The position numbers and the translations under genes are program-made. Below the pieces are notes generated by a model. It had not been told where the DNA came from, made no database searches, and was given only the letters and a program-made list of their open reading frames with translations. This document shows, piece by piece, positions 30,714 through 39,136 of a stretch of DNA of 64,000 nt. Position 1 is the first letter of the stretch. Each line of letters opens with the position of its first letter. This DNA comes from Dermatophilaceae bacterium Soc4.6 (GTDB taxonomy: Bacteria; Actinomycetota; Actinomycetes; Actinomycetales; Dermatophilaceae). The stretch is from positions 3,968,001 to 4,032,000 of the forward strand of contig JAZGVH010000002.1 of NCBI GenBank assembly GCA_039889245.1, given 5' to 3'.

Positions 30714-31429
30714 CCCTCCTGCAGCGTCTGTTCGACGCCCAGCTCGTCGTCGCGGGCCACCCCATCTACTGGCGCGAGATCGTCGGCAACCTCTTCGGCT
30801 TCCTGTCCGCGATCGGTGGCATGCGCCGTCGGGTGTGGGCGTGGCCGGCCGGCATCGTCGGCAACGTCCTGCTCTTCACCGTCTTCTTCGGGGTCGCGCT
30901 GGGCTCGTCGCAGCCGCCGCTCTTCGGGCAGGCCGCGCGTCAGGTCTTCTTCGTGATCACGAGCGTCTACGGCTGGTACCGCTGGCGCCAGCTGCGCGCG
31001 ATGACGCACGACAGCAGCGCCCCGGTCATCACCCCCCGCTGGGCGACCACCCGTGAGCGGATGAGCATCGCGGTCTTCTGGGTGGTCGGCCTGGTCGTGG
31101 CCCAGCAGGCCTTCTTCGCCGTCGGCGCCGGTTTCCCCGCCCCCCGTTGGTACTACTGGTGCGACGCCTGGATCTTCGTCGGGTCGATCGTCGCGACCTA
31201 CGCCATGGCCCGCGGATGGAACGAGTTCTGGCTGGCCTGGATCGGCGTCGACCTCGTCGGGGTGCCGCTGCTGTGGCACTCGACCTACTACCCCTCGGCG
31301 ATCCTCTACGTCGTCTACGGCGGGCTGGTCGTCTGGGGCTTCACGGTGTGGCTCAAGGCCACTCGCACCGAGCAGCCCGACCTCGACGCCCACGACTTCA
31401 CGCACCGCGACCAGGAGGTCACCGCATGA
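30710..31429 (+). CDS. pnuC: PnuC-family transporter, probable riboflavin importer RibM
   Basis: A 239-residue membrane protein with about seven helices. YGWYRWRQL and WCDAWIFVGSIVATYAMARGW are PnuC-family features; PnuC proteins are facilitators for vitamin-like nucleosides. The setting inside the FMN-riboswitch operon, between ribE and ribBA, points to riboflavin rather than nicotinamide riboside, as for the actinobacterial RibM group. It overlaps ribE by 4 bp and ribBA by 4 bp. The substrate is inferred from context only. Confidence 0.85.
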   Translation: MTLLQRLFDAQLVVAGHPIYWREIVGNLFGFLSAIGGMRRRVWAWPAGIVGNVLLFTVFFGVALGSSQPPLFGQAARQVFFVITSVYGWYRWRQLRAMTHDSSAPVITPRWATTRERMSIAVFWVVGLVVAQQAFFAVGAGFPAPRWYYWCDAWIFVGSIVATYAMARGWNEFWLAWIGVDLVGVPLLWHSTYYPSAILYVVYGGLVVWGFTVWLKATRTEQPDLDAHDFTHRDQEVTA

Positions 31430-32694
31430 GCACCACCTTGTCCCACCGGTTCTCCAGCATTGATGACGCGCTCGCCGCGATGCGCGCGGGTCGCCCCGTG
31501 CTCGTGCTCGACGCGGCCGACCGTGAGAACGAGGGCGACGTCATCCTCGCCGCGCAGACCCTGACCGACGAGTGGCTGGGCTGGACGGTGCGCCACACCT
31601 CGGGCTACCTGTGCGCGCCGGTCACGGCCGAGATCGCCGACCGGCTCGACCTGCCGCCGATGGTGCGCGAGAGCACTGACCCGCTGCGCACGGCCTACAC
31701 GGTGTCGGTCGACGCGGCCTCGGGTGTCACCACGGGCATCAGCGCCGCAGACCGTGCGCTCACGATCCGTCTGCTCGCCGACCCCGACGCGACGCCGCTC
31801 GACTTCGTGCGACCGGGGCACGTGCTGCCGCTGCGCGCGCGTGACGGCGGCGTGCTGGTCCGGCCCGGCCACACCGAGGCGGCCGTCGACCTGGCCCGGC
31901 TCGCGGGTCTCGCACCGGTCGGCGCCATCGGCGAGCTCGTCCACGACGACGGGTCGATGATGCGGGCCGAGGCCGTGCTCGACCTCGGTGCTGAGCACGG
32001 CCTGCCGGTCGTGACCATCGCTGACCTCGTCGCGCACCGTCAGCGCCACGACCGGGTCGAGCGGGTCGTCGAGACCCGGCTGCCCACCCGCCACGGCGAG
32101 TTCAGGATCATCGGCTACCGCGACCTCGTCACCGGCATCGAGCACGTCGCCCTCGTGAGCCCGCACGGGTTGCAGGGTGCTCGCGGCTCCGGCTCGTCGG
32201 CGCCGGGCACCCTCGTGCGGATGCACTCCGAGTGCCTGACCGGTGACACCTTCGGCTCACAGCGCTGCGACTGCGGCCCGCAGCTCGAGCGGGCCATGGC
32301 CCGCGTCGCCAGCGACGGCGGCGCCGTCGTCTACCTGCGCGGCCACGAGGGCCGCGGGGTGGGGCTCGTCGACAAGCTGCGGGCGTATGCCGCCCAGGAC
32401 GCCGGTCTCGACACGGTCGACGCCCAGACGGTGCTGGGGCTGCCCGTCGACGCGCGCGACTACTCGGTCGGCGCTGCGATCCTCACCGACCTCGGGGTCG
32501 ACCACGTGCGCTTGCTGACCAACAACCCCGACAAGGTGTCGGCCCTGCGCGACCTGGGCCTGACGGTCTCGTCCGAGCGGCTCGTCACGCCGGCGACCCT
32601 CGACAACACGGCGTACCTGCGGGCCAAGCGTGACCGGATGGGCCACGACCTGCTCCTCGACGAGACCCGGCCGCAGCGCCCGGTGTCCGCATGA
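31426..32694 (+). CDS. ribBA: Dihydroxybutanone-phosphate synthase / GTP cyclohydrolase II
   Basis: A 422-residue fusion of the two enzymes that start riboflavin synthesis. The RibB half has [16 protein letters not shown] and HTSGYLCAP (acidic metal site) and [11 protein letters not shown]; the RibA half has the zinc site [18 protein letters not shown] and [12 protein letters not shown]. The full motif sets suggest both activities are intact. The ATG overlaps the pnuC stop, and the end overlaps ribH. Confidence 0.95.
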   Translation: MSTTLSHRFSSIDDALAAMRAGRPVLVLDAADRENEGDVILAAQTLTDEWLGWTVRHTSGYLCAPVTAEIADRLDLPPMVRESTDPLRTAYTVSVDAASGVTTGISAADRALTIRLLADPDATPLDFVRPGHVLPLRARDGGVLVRPGHTEAAVDLARLAGLAPVGAIGELVHDDGSMMRAEAVLDLGAEHGLPVVTIADLVAHRQRHDRVERVVETRLPTRHGEFRIIGYRDLVTGIEHVALVSPHGLQGARGSGSSAPGTLVRMHSECLTGDTFGSQRCDCGPQLERAMARVASDGGAVVYLRGHEGRGVGLVDKLRAYAAQDAGLDTVDAQTVLGLPVDARDYSVGAAILTDLGVDHVRLLTNNPDKVSALRDLGLTVSSERLVTPATLDNTAYLRAKRDRMGHDLLLDETRPQRPVSA

Positions 32695-33173
32695 GCGGCG
32701 GCGGTGCGCCCGACCTGCGGGTCGACGGCGCCGGGCTGCGGGTGGCCGTCGTGGCCGCCTCGTGGCACACGACCGTGATGGACGGCCTGGTCGACGGGGC
32801 CCGCCGGGGACTCGCCGACGCCGGCGTCGCACACGTCGAGGTCGTGCGCGTGCCGGGGGCCTTCGAGCTGCCCGTCGCCTGCGCCAGGCTGGCGCCGTCG
32901 TACGACGCGCTCGTGGCGCTGGGCGTCGTCATCCGCGGGGGCACCCCCCACTTCGACTACGTCTGCCAGGCCGCCACCCTGGGCCTGACCGACGTGGCCG
33001 TCCGCACCGGGGTGCCTGTCGGCTTCGGCCTGCTCACCTGCGACGACGACGCCCAGGCGCTCGACCGGGCCGGCCTCGAGGGCTCGCACGAGGACAAGGG
33101 CCACGAGGCCGCGACCGCTGCCGTCGCGACCGCCGTCACCCTGCGGCAGCTTGCCGCAGCAACACCGGCGTGA
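32691..33173 (+). CDS. ribH: 6,7-dimethyl-8-ribityllumazine synthase
   Basis: A 160-residue lumazine synthase, last gene of the riboflavin operon. Motifs: [44 protein letters not shown] (catalytic His region) and GFGLLTCDD. The C-terminus contains GHEAATAAV as expected. The ATG overlaps the ribBA stop. The next 196 bp before hisE contain only a weak 6-bp inverted repeat (33185-33204) and the hisE promoter. Confidence 0.95.
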   Translation: MSGGGAPDLRVDGAGLRVAVVAASWHTTVMDGLVDGARRGLADAGVAHVEVVRVPGAFELPVACARLAPSYDALVALGVVIRGGTPHFDYVCQAATLGLTDVAVRTGVPVGFGLLTCDDDAQALDRAGLEGSHEDKGHEAATAAVATAVTLRQLAAATPA

Positions 33174-33355
33174 CACCACACCACCGTCACGATCACTGGT
33201 GACGACGGCGGCTGTTCGCCAACGCTCTCCGGTGGTGGTCTTCCGGCTGCACGAAGCGTCGAGGCATCGGGCGCGGCGTCCGAGCGATTCCCGCTCCGAG
33301 CCACCCGCACAGGTCCGCAGCGTGGGACCGGGCACGGGCGGCCGCTGGGCCCACG

Positions 33356-33361
33356 TAGGCT
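33356..33361 (+). promoter_or_regulatory. -10 element TAGGCT of hisE-hisG promoter
   Basis: TAGGCT lies 8 nt before the hisE GTG with no ribosome site between; a leaderless or nearly leaderless transcript is likely. Confidence 0.5.
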
Positions 33362-33369
33362 CGTCTCCT

Positions 33370-33633
33370 GTGAAGTCCTTCGAGCAGCTGTTCGCCGAGC
33401 TCGGCGAGAAGGCCGCGACGCGGCCACCGGGGTCGGGCACCGTCGCCGAGCTCGATGCCGGTGTCCACGCCATCGGCAAGAAGATCGTCGAGGAGGCCGC
33501 TGAGGTGTGGATGGCCGCCGAGCACGAGGGGCGTGAGCGCACCGCCGAGGAGATCAGCCAGCTGCTCTACCACCTCCAGGTGCTGATGCTCGCGACCGAC
33601 CTGACCCTCGACGACGTCTACGCCCACCTGTGA
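33370..33633 (+). CDS. hisE: Phosphoribosyl-ATP pyrophosphatase
   Basis: An 87-residue MazG-like enzyme for the second step of histidine synthesis. The metal-binding helices are seen as [18 protein letters not shown] and [15 protein letters not shown]. The GTG start gives the usual short actinobacterial length. The stop overlaps the hisG GTG; hisE-hisG is the normal actinobacterial pair, separate from the other his genes. Confidence 0.95.
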   Translation: MKSFEQLFAELGEKAATRPPGSGTVAELDAGVHAIGKKIVEEAAEVWMAAEHEGRERTAEEISQLLYHLQVLMLATDLTLDDVYAHL

Positions 33634-34544
33634 GCACCGGCGCCGTGTCCACGTCCGTCACCGGGGCTGCCTCCCTGCGCATCGCCGTCCCCAACAAGGG
33701 GTCGCTGTCGGAGGCCGCGGTCGAGATGCTGCGCGAGGCGGGCTACAAGACCCGCCGCGACAGCAAGGAGCTCGTGGTCATCGACACCGACAACGACGTC
33801 GAGTTCTTCTACCTGCGTCCGCGTGACATCGCCGTCTACGTCGGCTCGGGCACGGTCGACGCCGGCGTCACGGGTCGCGACCTGCTGCTCGACTCCGGCA
33901 GCGCCGCCGCCGAGGTCATGCCGCTCGGCTTCGGCGCCTCCACCTTCCGGTATGCCGGTCGCCCGGGTGAGGTGGCCAAGGTCGCCGACATCGACGGAAA
34001 GCGGGTGGCGACCAGCTATCCCGAGCTGGTGCGCACCGACCTGGCCCGACACGGCATCACCGCCGAGGTCGTCCGTCTCGACGGCGCCGTCGAGACGGCG
34101 ATCACCCTCGGTGTGGCCGATGTCATCGCCGACGTCGTCGAGACCGGGGCGACGCTGCGCAGCCAGGGCTTGGCCGTCTTCGGCGACCCCATCCTGCGCA
34201 GTGAGGCCGTGCTCATCGCCCGCGATGCGCAGGACGTCGGCTCCGGGAACGGCACGGTCTCGTCGTCGCCCGGTTTCGGTGTGCTCAGGCGCCGGCTGAC
34301 CGGCGTGGTCACGGCCCGGTCCTACGTGATGGTCGACTACGACTGCCCCGCGCACCTCGTCGATGCCGCCTGCTCGGTCACCCCGGGCCTCGAGTCGCCC
34401 ACGGTCTCACCCCTGCAGGACCCGGCGTGGAGCGCGGTGCGCGCCATGGTGCCCCGGCGAGGGGTCAACCGGGTGATGGACGAGCTGTGGGACCTCGGCG
34501 CGCGAGCGATCCTCGTCACCGACATCGCCGCCTGCCGGATCTGA
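33630..34544 (+). CDS. hisG: ATP phosphoribosyltransferase, long form
   Basis: A 304-residue enzyme for the first, feedback-controlled step of histidine synthesis. Key segments: [18 protein letters not shown], the PRPP/ATP-binding [18 protein letters not shown]-like stretch near residue 165, and a C-terminal ACT-like regulatory domain ([19 protein letters not shown]), so it is the long, histidine-inhibited form that works without HisZ. The GTG start overlaps hisE; the first about 15 residues are weakly conserved. Confidence 0.95.
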   Translation: MSTGAVSTSVTGAASLRIAVPNKGSLSEAAVEMLREAGYKTRRDSKELVVIDTDNDVEFFYLRPRDIAVYVGSGTVDAGVTGRDLLLDSGSAAAEVMPLGFGASTFRYAGRPGEVAKVADIDGKRVATSYPELVRTDLARHGITAEVVRLDGAVETAITLGVADVIADVVETGATLRSQGLAVFGDPILRSEAVLIARDAQDVGSGNGTVSSSPGFGVLRRRLTGVVTARSYVMVDYDCPAHLVDAACSVTPGLESPTVSPLQDPAWSAVRAMVPRRGVNRVMDELWDLGARAILVTDIAACRI

Positions 34545-34554
34545 CGCCACCGAC

Positions 34555-35013
34555 GTGACCGAGCCAGCCCCGCGACCCGACGGCACCCCTGACCCCTTCC
34601 GGCCCTTCCGCTCGCGCCGTGGGCGAGCGGTGGCGACGACGCTCGGCGTCCTCTCCCTCGTCATCTTCGGCGCGATCGCGGCGCTTTTGCCCGGACGGAC
34701 CCCCACCGACGCCGTGCTCATCGCCGCCTTCGGGGTGGTGATCGCCGTCATGTGCTGGCGCTACGCGACGATCAGCGCGCTGGTCACCCGCGAGGGGATC
34801 GTCGTCCGCAACCTCATGACCACGCGGCGCCTGACCTGGGCGCAGGTGCTGCGGGTGCAGTTCGGCGACGGAGCCCCCTGGGTGACCCTCGACCTCGACG
34901 ACACCGACCAGCTCGCGGTCATGGCGATCCAGCGGGCCGACGGGCCGGGCGCGGCGGCCGAGGCGTCACGGCTGGCCGCGCTGGTGCAGGCGCTGGGGGA
35001 GGCGCGCAGGTAG
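34555..35013 (+). CDS. PH-domain-like membrane protein
   Basis: A 152-residue protein with two adjacent hydrophobic helices at about 27-46 and 52-68, then a bacterial PH-like domain (ISALVTREGIVVRNLMTTRRLTWAQVLRVQF, GAPWVTLDLDD) of the kind often found at the end of the actinobacterial hisG operon. Function is unknown; the domain may bind ligands at the membrane face. It starts 10 bp after hisG with GTG. Its last 95 bp overlap the 3' end of the gene on the other strand. Confidence 0.8.
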   Translation: MTEPAPRPDGTPDPFRPFRSRRGRAVATTLGVLSLVIFGAIAALLPGRTPTDAVLIAAFGVVIAVMCWRYATISALVTREGIVVRNLMTTRRLTWAQVLRVQFGDGAPWVTLDLDDTDQLAVMAIQRADGPGAAAEASRLAALVQALGEARR

Positions 35014-35638
35014 AAGACTGCTGCTCGATCGTCGTGACGACGTGCGTCACCGACGGGCTGCGTGGCGTCGAGCTGAACCCGAACCGACACGGCGGGTCGA
35101 CCGGAGCGAGCGAGCCGAGGTCGCGGCCGTCGAGGGTGCCCCGGGCCGACACGACGTGGTGCAGGTCGGTCGCGCCGTACCACTCCTGTCGTCCTGGGCG
35201 GGCGACCCCGCGGGTGCGCACCCCGCGGACCACCAGGCCGGCGACCGGGCTGATCGCCGTGGCCCAGCGGGTGCTCGTGGCCATGCGCCGCGGGACGAGC
35301 CGCAGCAGCAGGCCCAGCGGGGCGCGGCCGCCGACGACGAGCGACAGGTCGAGGCTGGGCGAGGTCACCCGCCAGGTCCTGCCGGCGCTGCGCCTGACCT
35401 CGGTGACCCGCACCGGCTCCATACGCACCTCGTCGAAGACGTACGTCGCCTCGATGACGTCGATGACCTCCTGGCTTGGCGCGAGCAGGATGCGATGCCC
35501 GTCGGCCCGCTCGACCATGACGTCGGCAAAGGGCCCGAGCGGCGTGTGCTCCCAACGCCCGACGACCAGCCGCGAGCCCGACGTCGTGCCCACACCCGCG
35601 ATGCGGCCCTCGAAGCGCTGTCGCGAGACGGTGTTCAC
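34919..35638 (-). CDS. Conserved hypothetical protein
   Basis: A 239-residue protein without signal peptide or clear membrane helix. The opening NTVSRQRFEGRIAGVGTTSG and the segment FADVMVERADGHRILLAPSQEV resemble a conserved actinobacterial hypothetical protein, but I cannot name a function. The last about 35 residues are Pro/Ala/Arg-rich and lie antisense to the PH-domain gene, so the true conserved domain probably ends earlier (near TTIEQQSS). The GTG start overlaps the SGNH hydrolase stop by 4 bp, so it is the third gene of a reverse operon. Confidence 0.7.
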   Translation of the reverse strand: MNTVSRQRFEGRIAGVGTTSGSRLVVGRWEHTPLGPFADVMVERADGHRILLAPSQEVIDVIEATYVFDEVRMEPVRVTEVRRSAGRTWRVTSPSLDLSLVVGGRAPLGLLLRLVPRRMATSTRWATAISPVAGLVVRGVRTRGVARPGRQEWYGATDLHHVVSARGTLDGRDLGSLAPVDPPCRFGFSSTPRSPSVTHVVTTIEQQSSTCAPPPAPAPARPAVTPRPPRPARRPAGSP

Positions 35639-36354
35639 GATCGCCGCGGGAGACCGGCTCGGGTGAGCGTGCGCTCCACCCCGGCTGCCATGTCGGCATA
35701 GCCGCGGTCGTTGGGGTGGAACATGTCTGGCGCGAGGCGCCCCCGCCAGCTCTTGGCGCCGTCACGTCGCAGGTCGACGAGCACGATGTCACCGCGGGCG
35801 TCGGCCTCGCGCAGCAGGTCGTCGACGGCGACGGCCTCGCGACGGGGGTTCGGCAGGTTGGAGACGACGGTGCCACGGGGCAGCTGCTCGAGCAGCCGGG
35901 TGAAGCGCTCGACGAGGTGCTCGCGGTGGGCCTTCGCGACGAGGTCGTTCGAGCCGATGATGAGGGTCACGAGCGCGGCGTCACCCTGCTCGTCGGTGAT
36001 CTCGCGCAGCGCCGGCAGCTGCCGGTCGAGCACGTCCTGCACGCGAGCACCGTTGAAGGACAGGTTGACCAGCCGGTGCGACCAGCCGCGGTCGGCGAGG
36101 GTGGTGCTCAGCTGGCCGACGTATCCGCCCCGGTGCGAGCTCGCGCCGATGCCCTGCGTCATCGAGTCGCCGAGGGCCACCCACAGCGGCCCGGTCCGGG
36201 TCAGGGCCTCGGCGTTGTCACGCTCCCAGGCCGCGGCATACGGCGCGATGTGCTCCTGCACCGCCCGCACCCCGGGGAAGAGGCGGCCCATGGTGCGCAG
36301 GAACGGCCCGGTGGGGCGGCCGCTGTCGTTGGAGTAGGTGAAGGTGGTCGCCAC
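35635..36354 (-). CDS. SGNH/GDSL-family hydrolase
   Basis: A 239-residue hydrolase, probably an esterase or lipase. Blocks of the SGNH family are seen in order: GDSMTQG near residue 63 (nucleophile Ser), a Gly-containing block, GSNDLV near 133 (oxyanion Asn), and DMFHPNDRGY near 212 (catalytic Asp-His). No signal peptide is evident, so it may act in the cytoplasm. A GTG start is used, with a weak GACACT hexamer 6 nt upstream. It sits 12 bp after a kinase gene and overlaps the next gene, forming a three-gene unit. Confidence 0.85.
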   Translation of the reverse strand: MATTFTYSNDSGRPTGPFLRTMGRLFPGVRAVQEHIAPYAAAWERDNAEALTRTGPLWVALGDSMTQGIGASSHRGGYVGQLSTTLADRGWSHRLVNLSFNGARVQDVLDRQLPALREITDEQGDAALVTLIIGSNDLVAKAHREHLVERFTRLLEQLPRGTVVSNLPNPRREAVAVDDLLREADARGDIVLVDLRRDGAKSWRGRLAPDMFHPNDRGYADMAAGVERTLTRAGLPRRS

Positions 36355-36366
36355 CGATCCAGTGTC

Positions 36367-36966
36367 TCAAACGTCGGGCCGGAGCTCGCGGTCGGTCGAG
36401 ACCACGAGGTCGGCACGGGCGCGCGTCCCATCCGCAGCGAAGAGGGCATCCTCCTGGGCCGCCCACCGCTCCCAGTGCGGGCGGTAGGCCTCGCCGTCGC
36501 GCGCGATCCCCCGGGCGTGGCGCACCTCGCGGGAGGCCTCCACCCACACGCGCACGGCGGCATACGACCCTGCGGGCAGCACGCTCGAGCCCACTCCCTC
36601 GAGCACGAGCCGCGGCACCCACGGCACGTCGCGTGGGCGAGTGGCCCACCGGTGCCGCACCCAGTCCCACCGCCGGTAGGCCGCGTCGTCACCGCGCGAG
36701 AGCGGCACCAGCACCTGCTCGGCCACGAGCGGCACGGCCTCGGCCAGGCCGTCCCAGCCGGGGTAGATGTCGTCCATGTGGACCACGCGGGCGTCGAGCC
36801 GGCGACCGAGGGCGCGGGCGAGCGTCGTCTTGCCGGCCCCACTCGGACCATCGACGGCGATGACGAGCACGGAGCCGCAGCGGGGGGCTGCGGCTGCCGC
36901 GAGGGCAGCGACGGCGTCGACGGCGGCCGGGTCGGCCCGGACCGGCCCCAGCGCGTCGGACGTCAT
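36367..36966 (-). CDS. P-loop uridine-kinase-like NTPase
   Basis: A 199-residue nucleotide-binding protein with DGPSGAGKTTLARALG (Walker A near residues 40-47) and VVHMDDIYPGWDGL (acidic motif), resembling uridine kinase-like or adenylate-kinase-like small-molecule kinases common in actinobacteria. The substrate is unknown. The ATG at 36966 is chosen over longer starts because TACTCT ends exactly 6 nt upstream and because a longer protein would overlap the hisF gene. Confidence 0.8.
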   Translation of the reverse strand: MTSDALGPVRADPAAVDAVAALAAAAAPRCGSVLVIAVDGPSGAGKTTLARALGRRLDARVVHMDDIYPGWDGLAEAVPLVAEQVLVPLSRGDDAAYRRWDWVRHRWATRPRDVPWVPRLVLEGVGSSVLPAGSYAAVRVWVEASREVRHARGIARDGEAYRPHWERWAAQEDALFAADGTRARADLVVSTDRELRPDV

Positions 36967-36972
36967 GGCGCG

Positions 36973-36978
36973 AGAGTA
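36973..36978 (-). promoter_or_regulatory. -10 element TACTCT, leaderless promoter of the kinase operon
   Basis: TACTCT on the reverse strand with 6 nt to the ATG. It faces away from the hisF -10 only 25 bp further on, in a 49-bp divergent region. Confidence 0.55.
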
Positions 36979-37003
36979 GGCGAGCGGGCGGCGGTGGGCC
37001 CCG

Positions 37004-37009
37004 TAGGGT
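37004..37009 (+). promoter_or_regulatory. -10 element TAGGGT, leaderless promoter of hisF
   Basis: TAGGGT ends 6 nt before the hisF GTG with no ribosome site between. Confidence 0.55.
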
Positions 37010-37015
37010 TGCCCC

Positions 37016-37789
37016 GTGAGTGTCGCCACCCGGGTCATCGCCTGTCTCGACGTCGACGCGGGCCGCGTCGTCAAGGGGGTCAACTTCGAGAACCTGCGTG
37101 ACGCAGGCGACCCCGTCGAGCTGGCCCAGCTCTACGACGCGCAGGGGGTCGACGAGCTCACCTTCCTCGACGTCACCGCGAGCAGCGGCGACCGCGCGAC
37201 GACCTACGACGTCGTGACGCGAACGGCCGAGCAGGTCTTCATCCCGCTCACCGTCGGCGGTGGTGTGCGCTCGGTCGACGACGTCGACCGGCTGCTGCGG
37301 GTCGGAGCCGACAAGGTCGGGGTCAACACCGCCGCGATCGCGCGGCCCGAGCTGATCGCCGAGATCGCCGACCGCTTCGGGGCGCAGGTGCTCGTGCTCT
37401 CCGCCGACGTGCGCCGCCGCCGGGGAGACGACGGGAGGCTGACCGACGACTTCGTCATGACGACGCACGGCGGGCGCACACCCGTCGACCTCGACGCGAT
37501 CGAGTGGTGCGCACGCGCGGCCGAGCTCGGCGCCGGCGAGATCCTGCTCAACTCGATGGACGCCGACGGCACCAAGGACGGCTTCGACCTCGAGCTCATC
37601 GCGCGGGTGCGGGCCGCCGTGCGGGTGCCCGTCATCGCCAGCGGGGGAGCGGGCGCGGTCGAGCACTTCGCCCCCGCCGTGGCGGCCGGGGCCGACGCCC
37701 TGCTGGCGGCGAGCGTGTTCCACTTCGGCGAGCTCACGGTGGGGCAGGTCAAGGACGCGCTGCGCGCGGAGGGCGTTACCGTGCGCTGA
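37016..37789 (+). CDS. hisF: Imidazole glycerol phosphate synthase cyclase subunit
   Basis: A 257-residue TIM barrel that forms imidazole glycerol phosphate with HisH. It has [18 protein letters not shown] (catalytic Asp near residue 12), [14 protein letters not shown], and [13 protein letters not shown]. The second catalytic Asp is in SADVRRRRG. HisH is not adjacent, so the cyclase is expressed alone from its own promoter. The GTG start matches the conserved opening. Confidence 0.95.
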   Translation: MSVATRVIACLDVDAGRVVKGVNFENLRDAGDPVELAQLYDAQGVDELTFLDVTASSGDRATTYDVVTRTAEQVFIPLTVGGGVRSVDDVDRLLRVGADKVGVNTAAIARPELIAEIADRFGAQVLVLSADVRRRRGDDGRLTDDFVMTTHGGRTPVDLDAIEWCARAAELGAGEILLNSMDADGTKDGFDLELIARVRAAVRVPVIASGGAGAVEHFAPAVAAGADALLAASVFHFGELTVGQVKDALRAEGVTVR

Positions 37790-37845
37790 GCGCTCAAGGC
37801 ACCAACGAACCTGCTAGTGATGCGAAGATCTGGTCGGACGAGGAT

Positions 37846-37876
37846 TGAGGCCGTTTCAGGCGGACGTGCGGCCTCA
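37846..37876. terminator. Hairpin between convergent genes
   Basis: TGAGGCCG at 37846-37853 pairs perfectly with CGGCCTCA at 37869-37876 across a 15-base loop. It lies between hisF and the convergent gene and includes that gene's stop codon, so it may act in both directions. No T-tract is present. Confidence 0.5.
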
Positions 37877-38512
37877 GCCCCCGAGGGCCGCCCCACGGAT
37901 CGCGTCCTGAGCTGCGAGCGGGCCGCTGAGGGCGACGTCGGCCACCCGCTGACGCCCGGAGACGAAGAGCATCAGCTCGCCCGGCGCACCCGTGATGATC
38001 GCCGTCTCCGCGCCGCTGACCTGCTTGGCCTCCAGGTGCCCGTAGCCCGGGGCGACGAGCTCGACGCCCACCGGCGCCTTGCCGAGGAAGAGCCTCGACA
38101 TCGTGCGCAGCCCCTTCCAGAGAGCGGCTTCCAGCCCGGCGTCGATCGTGCGCGGCGTGAAGTCGGGCGCCCCGCGCAGGAGGTCCTCGTGGTGGATGAA
38201 GAACTCGCCGAGGTTGGCCGCCTCGTCGACCGCGGGGATCCGCACCGGCGACCAGGCGGGCGGGCCCGAGCGCACCTGCTGCGCCAGCGAGGGGTAGTCG
38301 CGGGCGGCGTACGAGCGCATCCCGGCGTCGAGCCGGCCCTTGAGGGCGGGCACGAACATCCCCAGCGCGAGGTCCGGCCGACCGTCACGGATCACGATGT
38401 GGGCGGCGAGATCCCTTGCGAGCCATGGGTCGTCGAGGGTGGGCGCATCCGGGCCGAGGGCGAGCAGCGAGTCGCTCAGAGCGTGGCGCTCCTGCTGGGC
38501 GTAGCGGGTCAT
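37874..38512 (-). CDS. TIGR03085-family protein (DinB-like superfamily)
   Basis: A 212-residue protein of an actinobacterial family related to mycothiol-dependent, DinB-fold proteins. The family pattern is clear: QERHALSDSLLALGPDAPTLDDPWLARDLAAHIVIRDGRPD in the first 45 residues (quoted in pieces: ERHALSDSL, GPDAPTL, ARDLAAH), then NLGEFFIHHEDLLRG with His residues likely for metal. Molecular function is unknown. The ATG is divergent from the GNAT gene; a CACGAT hexamer lies 6 nt upstream. Confidence 0.85.
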   Translation of the reverse strand: MTRYAQQERHALSDSLLALGPDAPTLDDPWLARDLAAHIVIRDGRPDLALGMFVPALKGRLDAGMRSYAARDYPSLAQQVRSGPPAWSPVRIPAVDEAANLGEFFIHHEDLLRGAPDFTPRTIDAGLEAALWKGLRTMSRLFLGKAPVGVELVAPGYGHLEAKQVSGAETAIITGAPGELMLFVSGRQRVADVALSGPLAAQDAIRGAALGG

Positions 38513-38574
38513 GAGCCCATCGTGTCACCCGCCGGCCCCACGAAAAGCCGTGGGCGTGGCGGGCCGACGCGGCA

Positions 38575-38580
38575 TACGGT
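38575..38580 (+). promoter_or_regulatory. -10 element TACGGT, leaderless promoter of the GNAT gene
   Basis: TACGGT ends 6 nt before the GTG at 38587 and is preceded by GGCA, giving the recurring CGGCATAC word at 38570-38577. Confidence 0.5.
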
Positions 38581-38586
38581 GAGGCG

Positions 38587-39114
38587 GTGAGCCCCACGAC
38601 CGTCATCCTCGTCGAGCCGAGCACCGAGCGCCAGCAGGAGTGGCTCGAGCTGGTGGCGGAGTTCGACGGGGGGCACGTCGACGGCGGAGGGTTCTTCGGC
38701 GTGACCGCCGCGGAGCTGGCCGACCCGCACGCGTTCGCGCAGTGGGTCGAGACGCTGCGGGCCCAGGAGCGTGGGGAGCAGGTGCCCGACGGCTTCGTCG
38801 CCTCGACCCTGCGCTGGGTCGAGACCGAGGGCCGCCTGGTCGGGACCGTCAGCCTGCGGCACGAGCTCAACCCGTTCCTGCTGCAGGTCGGCGGGCACAT
38901 CGGGTATGCCGTGCGCCCCACCGCGCGCCGCCGGGGTGTGGCCACAGCGGCCCTCGCAGCGATGCTCGAGGTCGCCCGCGCCCGCGGCCTCGAGCGGGCC
39001 CTGGTCACCTGCGACGACGACAACGTCGGCTCGGCCCGCACCATCGAGGGCAACGGTGGGGTGCTCGAGGACGTCCGCGACGACAAGCGCCGCTACTGGA
39101 TCGCCCTGACCTGA
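38587..39114 (+). CDS. GNAT-family N-acetyltransferase
   Basis: A 175-residue acetyltransferase. The acetyl-CoA-binding motif is IGYAVRPTARRRGVATAAL near residue 108-126, followed by LVTCDDDNVGSARTIEGNGG, the typical second half of the fold. The N-terminal part (EWLELVAEFDGGHVDGGGFF) resembles uncharacterised acetyltransferases; the substrate is unknown. The GTG start is supported by the leaderless TACGGT promoter. Confidence 0.88.
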   Translation: MSPTTVILVEPSTERQQEWLELVAEFDGGHVDGGGFFGVTAAELADPHAFAQWVETLRAQERGEQVPDGFVASTLRWVETEGRLVGTVSLRHELNPFLLQVGGHIGYAVRPTARRRGVATAALAAMLEVARARGLERALVTCDDDNVGSARTIEGNGGVLEDVRDDKRRYWIALT

Positions 39115-39136
39115 CCGAGCGGTGCCACCCGCGACG

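Noticed and set aside
33185-33204. CGTCAC-N8-GTGACG as a terminator after ribH
   Set aside because: Only a 6-bp stem and no T-tract; it may be chance in G+C-rich DNA, so it is mentioned under ribH but not called.
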